Shown: positions 59,617-64,000 of the stretch, piece after piece
Layout: the number at the start of each line of letters is the position of its first letter
Position numbering within the stretch: position 1 is the stretch's first letter
Source: Cannabis sativa
Lineage: Eukaryota > Streptophyta > Magnoliopsida > Rosales > Cannabaceae
Reading direction: 5' to 3'
NCBI RefSeq assembly: GCF_029168945.1
Contig: NC_083602.1
Location: 11,715,850-11,779,849 of the forward strand
DNA: 64,000 bases
Notes under the pieces: model-generated
Told to the model about the DNA's origin: nothing
The model's database searches: none
What the model saw: only the letters and a program-made list of their open reading frames with translations
Program-made: the position numbers and the translations under genes

Positions 59617-60754
59617 TGTTAGAAATATTTTACCAGGATCTAGATTTACTACCAAGTATGTTTGATTAACATCCTAATATGAATTCTAAAACAATGAAAA
59701 AAAAACACATAAGAGTTTAAGAAAACCTTACATTGGGTGCAGCGGAATATAATGACTCCTTCCATTCAGATCTCTAGCCCTTGATTCCTTTCTGTAGCAG
59801 AGCATAATCAAGATCTGAATCTGGATCTCCTTCTCTCCTTCTTTGATGCTGATTTTCCATAGTCTTACATACTATGATTGAGGTACCACTTGATGTGTGT
59901 GGGCACTACTCTATCACTCAAGGGTTTCGAAATTTTAGAGAGGAAAAGAGAGAGAAAGTGGCGTGTAGGCTTTTTCTAAAAGAAACAAATGTGCAAAGTT
60001 ATGAGTTTCCTGAAGCCAACACTTTCTATTTATAGAATGCCCTCTTGGTTTAGGTTAGAATTGTGTGGCATTAAGATAATGGAAAAATAAAATGGTAAAA
60101 GCCTATGCATAGTGGGCGGCCCATAAAAGGAAATTGGGCCTCACTTTGGAACTTTCCCATTTTGTTATTTTCCTTTCCCATTTTCTCAAAAATGCTAATT
60201 TTTTAATTTAACCATTCAAATGTCAATTCTAATTATTTAATAACTTAAAAATAATTATTAAATAATATTGCCATTTAATGTATTTATTAATTTATACATA
60301 TAAAGTATCTTAATTAATAAATAAACCTAGAATCTCTTTTCTTTACAATTTCGCCCTTGCTTAGTGAAAATTCATAAAGTAGACATAGTCTAACTTTTAA
60401 AATTATAATTGATTAATTAAAATCAATTAACTGAGTCTTACAAGAAATATGGTCTCAACTAGTATGGGGACCATGGGTCTATATAACCGAGCTTCCAATA
60501 AGTCGAACAGAATTTACCAAGTAAATTCCCTAACTTATTAATTCCTTATTGAATCCACTCTTAGAACTTGGAATTGCACTCTCAGTCATATAGAACGCTC
60601 TATATGTTCCACGATATAGATACGTCATTAGTTATCCATTGTTATAATCCTAATTTGATCAATGATCCTCTATATAGATGATTTACACTGTAAAGGGATT
60701 AAATTACCGTAATACCCTACAATGTATTTTATCCTTAAAACACTTAACCCTGTA
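59617..60754 (-). repeat. 5' LTR of element L4, interrupted
   Basis: It starts TGTTAGAAATATTTTACC and matches the partner LTR to AACCCTGTA, where the Ty3-gypsy LTR begins at 60755. The TATA candidate is intact at 60026-60035. Confidence 0.9.
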
Positions 60755-61620
60755 TGTTATAGTGAGATTTCTCTCACCTAGAAACTCGAGACCAGACTCC
60801 TCTTTAAAGGACACGTGTATTCAGATTTCCAATGAAGGCTGAATGTCCGTGAGAGACTTCTCGAAGTTTAGACCTCGCTCAGGATAAAACCAGCGAGATA
60901 CTGTAAGTGTGACTTAAGTCGCACCGCGTAACCGTAATTCTCATCATGCAGGGTAGATCCAACTCGCATATGTCAGAACATGTGCGAGTGTCCCCTCTAT
61001 ATCTCCGCGACAAGTATAGAGACCAACTCCCTATGATGCAGTTTGGTCCCAACGACTCAATAGCCCTGACAGACCAATATAAATTCGCATGTCCAGACTT
61101 TAATAGCTCCAACATGCGACGTCTACAAGGGGTGATTACCTAAGGACGCAGACGTTCCAAACGTACTGGCGATCCTGCGAGCTCAACAAACGGAACATGA
61201 ACGGTCAACTCGTAGATGCGGAAGATGCATACGTTGATGAACTTAGTAACTGTCATACATTTATTAATGTTAACGTTGTTTGAGTTTAGTTATTGCAATT
61301 CAATGTGTAAATAATGGATTAACAATGAATGTGATCCTCATGTAACCGATTGGACACCTACTTTGTATATAAAGGGGTGATCCACCATGAAAATGCACCT
61401 ACGAATCCTTGGCTACAGTGGACTAAGCAGATCGAAATCTGACTGAACCACTATAATTCATTGTCTTGCTTACTTTTTCCAGCCTTGTTGCTTGTTCTTG
61501 CATTCCCAGTCGAGTACTCGCCATTTTAGGTTGAATACTCGCACTTGTCATTTCCCTAAAAATTATCTTTTATATCAATTAAATAGTACTTTTTGGTGTT
61601 GCGAAATTCACTCGACAACA
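60755..61620 (+). repeat. 5' LTR of a Tat-like Ty3-gypsy element
   Basis: It is 866 bp, starts TGTTATAGTGAGATT at the exact point where the L4 LTR is interrupted, and ends CTCGACAACA before the primer-binding site. It is GC-richer than its surroundings. TATATAAA at 61366-61373 is a TATA-box candidate, with a leader of about 280 bp to the gag ATG. The left flank CTGTA (60750-60754) should recur after the 3' LTR outside the window. Confidence 0.88.
61366..61373 (+). promoter_or_regulatory. TATA box of the Tat-like LTR
   Basis: TATATAAA followed by AGGGGTGATC; it lies 255 bp before the LTR end, a usual position for an LTR promoter. Confidence 0.55.
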
Positions 61621-61622
61621 TT

Positions 61623-61639
61623 TGGCGCCGTCTGTGGGA
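61623..61639 (+). other. Primer-binding site of the Tat-like element
   Basis: TGGCGCCGTCTGTGGGA lies two bases after the LTR. The TGGCGCC start is common in Tat-type gypsy elements and reflects a tRNA other than initiator Met. I cannot say which tRNA without comparison. Confidence 0.75.
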
Positions 61640-61683
61640 ACTCGACTGAAAGATTTTATTCACTTCAAAGAACACCATTCATC

Positions 61684-64000
61684 ATGGCTGGAAATCACGT
61701 TAACGGAGCTAACAACGGATCCATCAATATTGGAATGATGAGCGTACCATTGCCTGGAGCTGGAGTGCCACCTGTAGACGTCATCAACGGCGGAGTAGGG
61801 AGGAGCAACATCAGACCTCTCAACCTATTCCCAGAAACAACTGGCCCTCAAGTCGGAGACACGTCCACACCACCAGCAACCATGCATTTTCCCCCCGTCA
61901 CCCCGGCGGTAGTGTCCGAAGGAATGGTCCAGCTTACGACCGATCAATATGCTGCAATTCAGGATCAACTGCAAGCACTACAAGCCGAAGTAGATGGACA
62001 GAGTCGAGCTCGACGCCCTCCTCGAGTTCCTGCCATTCGCAACGAAAACCCTCAGGTAACAGTTTCCAGACGTCAAACTAACCGTGTACGCAGGGAACGA
62101 AGAACTGACCCTGAAGTTCTGGACTTGAATCACCCGACGTCAAGAGATCAATCTGCAAGGTTTCCTAACCAGAGCGCACAAATCGACGAGGATCCTGAGC
62201 GCCGCAACCCTCGCAGTCGTCCATCTCGAGATAACGACGCAGAATCGGCCTCTTCATCCTCGCATGGCCGCACTCCGAGCAGGTATACGAGGTCAGGCTC
62301 TGTACAGACACAGCAGGGAGGACGTTATCGTGTACACCGAGGTGATCTGCGTGATCACCTCAACGCAGTTTTTAGGGCACGCTCCCGCGGCCCACATAAC
62401 ACTGAGACGCTCCATGATCCCCATACGGGCGATCAGGGTGTCAATACAGTTAACAACCCGCCTATCGCGCCGATCGCGACCACTGGGATTAATATCCCCT
62501 CGAACCTTGCCGCAGTAGTTGCGAGCCCCGCAGTCGCAGCGACTCCAACCCCTGCGACAGGAGGAATCGATCAAAGCATGCTTCTGCAAGCTTTGAAGAT
62601 GCTCGAGCAGCAGCGTAAGCCCATATACAAGCTGCATGGCACTTCGCCTTTTACCGCAGAAGTGCGGCAGGCCCAACTTCCAAAAGGGTTTCGTTTATCC
62701 GAATCCCTCAAATATAAAGGTACTTCTAACCCGTTAGATTACTTAGAAAAGTTTAATACTATAATGGAAGTGGACCAGGTACCGCAACTTGCGAAGTGTC
62801 GCATTCTTGCGGCAACACTCGAGGAGAATGCCCATGATTGGTTCACCCAATTACCAGAGGCATCGATATCGACGTGGGAAAACTTCGTCGACTTATTCCT
62901 CACACATTTCCAGGCCACAATGACGTATAGGCCACCCTATACGACTTTGGCCAACATCAAACAAGAGCCTGGTGAGTCTTTACAAGATTATTTCAAGCGT
63001 TTTAACGCCGAAGTAACAAAGGTCGAGAAGGCCCCCGAGTCTTCGCTTGTTTGCATGTTAATTACAGGTATCTTGCCAAGAACCGACTTCTGGAAGGAGC
63101 TACAGGCCCGACGGCCGGAATCCTTGGTAGAGTTCTTCGCCATGGCCGAACCTCACAAGAGAATCGAGAATTCTCTGGCAGAGTTAGAGAAGGGCAAGAA
63201 CAAACGACAATCACCCATACCGCGGTCGCGCTCTCGCAGTCCGCGAGGGAAGAATTCCAGGGGCCGAAGCCCAAGAAGACGCAGCCCGCGCAGACCGCGA
63301 AGCCCGAAGTTGGCTAAGTCACCCCCAAAGAAGGAGTCCTCGCCGAAAAGGAAGGGGGGACCTCGCTTCGTCAATTATACCGAACTGGCCGTACCTCGAG
63401 ACCATATCTATGCGATTGAGGAAAGGAACGACGTCTTCAAGAAGCCGCCCCCCATCAGGGGAAATCGCGACCGAAGAGATCCCAAAAAATTCTGTAAGTA
63501 CCACAAAGACATTGGTCACACTACCCTTGAATGTTGGGTCTTGCAGGATGAGATAGAGGAACTGATCAGAAGAGGGAAGTTCGACAAGTATAAGAGAAGC
63601 GAGGAAGGACATCTTCAAGCGGATGGCAAAGGAGATGGCCAGAACGCGAGTGGCTCGAGACAACCTCGCAATATCCTAACCATAATCGGAGGACCGCACA
63701 TCGCAGGCGACTCTCGCAAATCGCAGGAAAGGTATGCCAGAGAAGCCAAGGAGAGGCCGTTAACCAATGTGAACAATCTTGGTGAACGGCCAGAGAAGCT
63801 CTTCAAGAAAGAATGCGAGGACATCGTCTTTATGGAGAGCGATGCGAGATGGGTCCACCACCCACACTCTGATGCACTTGTGATAGTCGCCAATATTGGT
63901 GGAGACAATGTCCATCGTATACTGGTCGACAATGGAAGTTCGCTGAATTTGTTGAATTTCCAAGCCTTCAAGCAAATGGGATTGCAAGAGAAGGATTTGC
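61684..64000 (+). CDS. Gag-protease of a Tat-like Ty3-gypsy element (open to right edge)
   Basis: From the ATG at 61684 the frame is open for 772 codons to the window edge. The N-terminal ~300 residues are low-complexity, rich in Pro, Arg, Asn and Ser. The Gag core spans about residues 320-500 (FRLSESLKYKGTSNPLDYLE, LAATLEENAHDWFTQLP, FLTHFQATMTYRPPYTTLAN and GESLQDYFKRFN). A Ser/Arg-rich basic segment lies at about 505-560 (RSRSRSPRGKNSRGRSPRRR). A Tat-type zinc knuckle, CKYHKDIGHTTLECWVL then EIEELIRRGKF, is near 605-630. The protease active site is ILVDNGSSLNLL near 745, with Asn-Gly where DSG/DTG is usual, as in other Tat elements. Gag packages element RNA; the protease would process the polyprotein. 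The intact frame suggests recent insertion. It is inserted into the 5' LTR of L4. Confidence 0.92.
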   Translation, partial: MAGNHVNGANNGSINIGMMSVPLPGAGVPPVDVINGGVGRSNIRPLNLFPETTGPQVGDTSTPPATMHFPPVTPAVVSEGMVQLTTDQYAAIQDQLQALQAEVDGQSRARRPPRVPAIRNENPQVTVSRRQTNRVRRERRTDPEVLDLNHPTSRDQSARFPNQSAQIDEDPERRNPRSRPSRDNDAESASSSSHGRTPSRYTRSGSVQTQQGGRYRVHRGDLRDHLNAVFRARSRGPHNTETLHDPHTGDQGVNTVNNPPIAPIATTGINIPSNLAAVVASPAVAATPTPATGGIDQSMLLQALKMLEQQRKPIYKLHGTSPFTAEVRQAQLPKGFRLSESLKYKGTSNPLDYLEKFNTIMEVDQVPQLAKCRILAATLEENAHDWFTQLPEASISTWENFVDLFLTHFQATMTYRPPYTTLANIKQEPGESLQDYFKRFNAEVTKVEKAPESSLVCMLITGILPRTDFWKELQARRPESLVEFFAMAEPHKRIENSLAELEKGKNKRQSPIPRSRSRSPRGKNSRGRSPRRRSPRRPRSPKLAKSPPKKESSPKRKGGPRFVNYTELAVPRDHIYAIEERNDVFKKPPPIRGNRDRRDPKKFCKYHKDIGHTTLECWVLQDEIEELIRRGKFDKYKRSEEGHLQADGKGDGQNASGSRQPRNILTIIGGPHIAGDSRKSQERYAREAKERPLTNVNNLGERPEKLFKKECEDIVFMESDARWVHHPHSDALVIVANIGGDNVHRILVDNGSSLNLLNFQAFKQMGLQEKDL

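Larger units (their letters stand above)
51729..60754 (-). mobile_element. Family-L element L4, nearly complete, both outer ends lost
   Basis: The 3' LTR is 51729-53532 (lacking its outer 55 bp), the interior 53533-59616, and the 5' LTR 59617-60754 (its remainder is cut off by a Ty3-gypsy insertion). The primer-binding site near 59600-59613 reads TGGCACCAGAGCC on the minus strand. The interior again holds decayed copia pol: integrase remnants (ORF 55202-55432 with KKFEMLKKFHEFLAMV; LKIL-stop-TDRGGE at 55160-55192), the linker ORF 54527-54787, and the shared RNase H-boundary stop at 54148-54150. The LTRs differ at about 20 sites over roughly 1 kb, so L4 is older than L1. It represents a separate subfamily with shorter, diverged LTR segments. 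Confidence 0.9.

Overview
The window looks like AT-rich nuclear DNA from a flowering plant, most likely a eudicot. The evidence is an intron-containing plant U-box/ARM ubiquitin ligase gene, Ty1-copia and Ty3-gypsy LTR retrotransposons with plant primer-binding sites, an L1-type plant LINE, and Mutator, hAT and CACTA DNA-transposon remnants. The sequence does not fix the species. By eye about 50 of 64 kb is transposable element, much of it nested. I see no bacterial, organellar or viral operon, no CRISPR array and no tRNA or rRNA gene.

Layout. 1-5413 is the left part of a minus-strand Ty3-gypsy chromovirus-like (Tekay-type) element: protease, RT and RNase H run off the left edge, the gag is frameshifted, and primer-binding site and LTR follow. 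5414-15626 is a complete 10.2-kb LTR element in minus orientation (called family L here, copy L1). It has 1,894-bp LTRs and a perfect 5-bp target duplication. 15632-18279 holds a broken aldo/keto-reductase exon and the terminus of a CACTA transposon. 18280-23140 is copy L2 (5' LTR plus half of the interior). 23141-28069 is a plant LINE. 28103-37559 is the gene-bearing island: a PUB9-like gene (30464-32643) flanked by MITEs and a Mutator-like element carrying GC-rich sequence. 38846-39646 is a 5'-truncated LINE. 39950-46608 is a Ty1-copia element with many in-frame stops. 46619-50994 is copy L3 (the other half of family L, in plus orientation). 51729-60754 is copy L4, nearly complete. From 60755 to the right edge a Tat-like Ty3-gypsy element with an open gag-protease frame has inserted into the LTR of L4.

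Working together: the only host gene I support as functional is the PUB9-like E3 ligase. Everything else is mobile DNA or its debris. The most informative pattern is family L. Its interior is a badly decayed copia pol in which the same stop codon is shared by three copies, yet the LTRs of L1 differ at only about 20 of 1,894 positions. That suggests defective copies have been amplified recently by enzymes supplied in trans. Copies L2 and L3 are nearly complementary halves in opposite orientation on either side of the gene island, which raises, but does not prove, a TE-associated inversion of about 28 kb.
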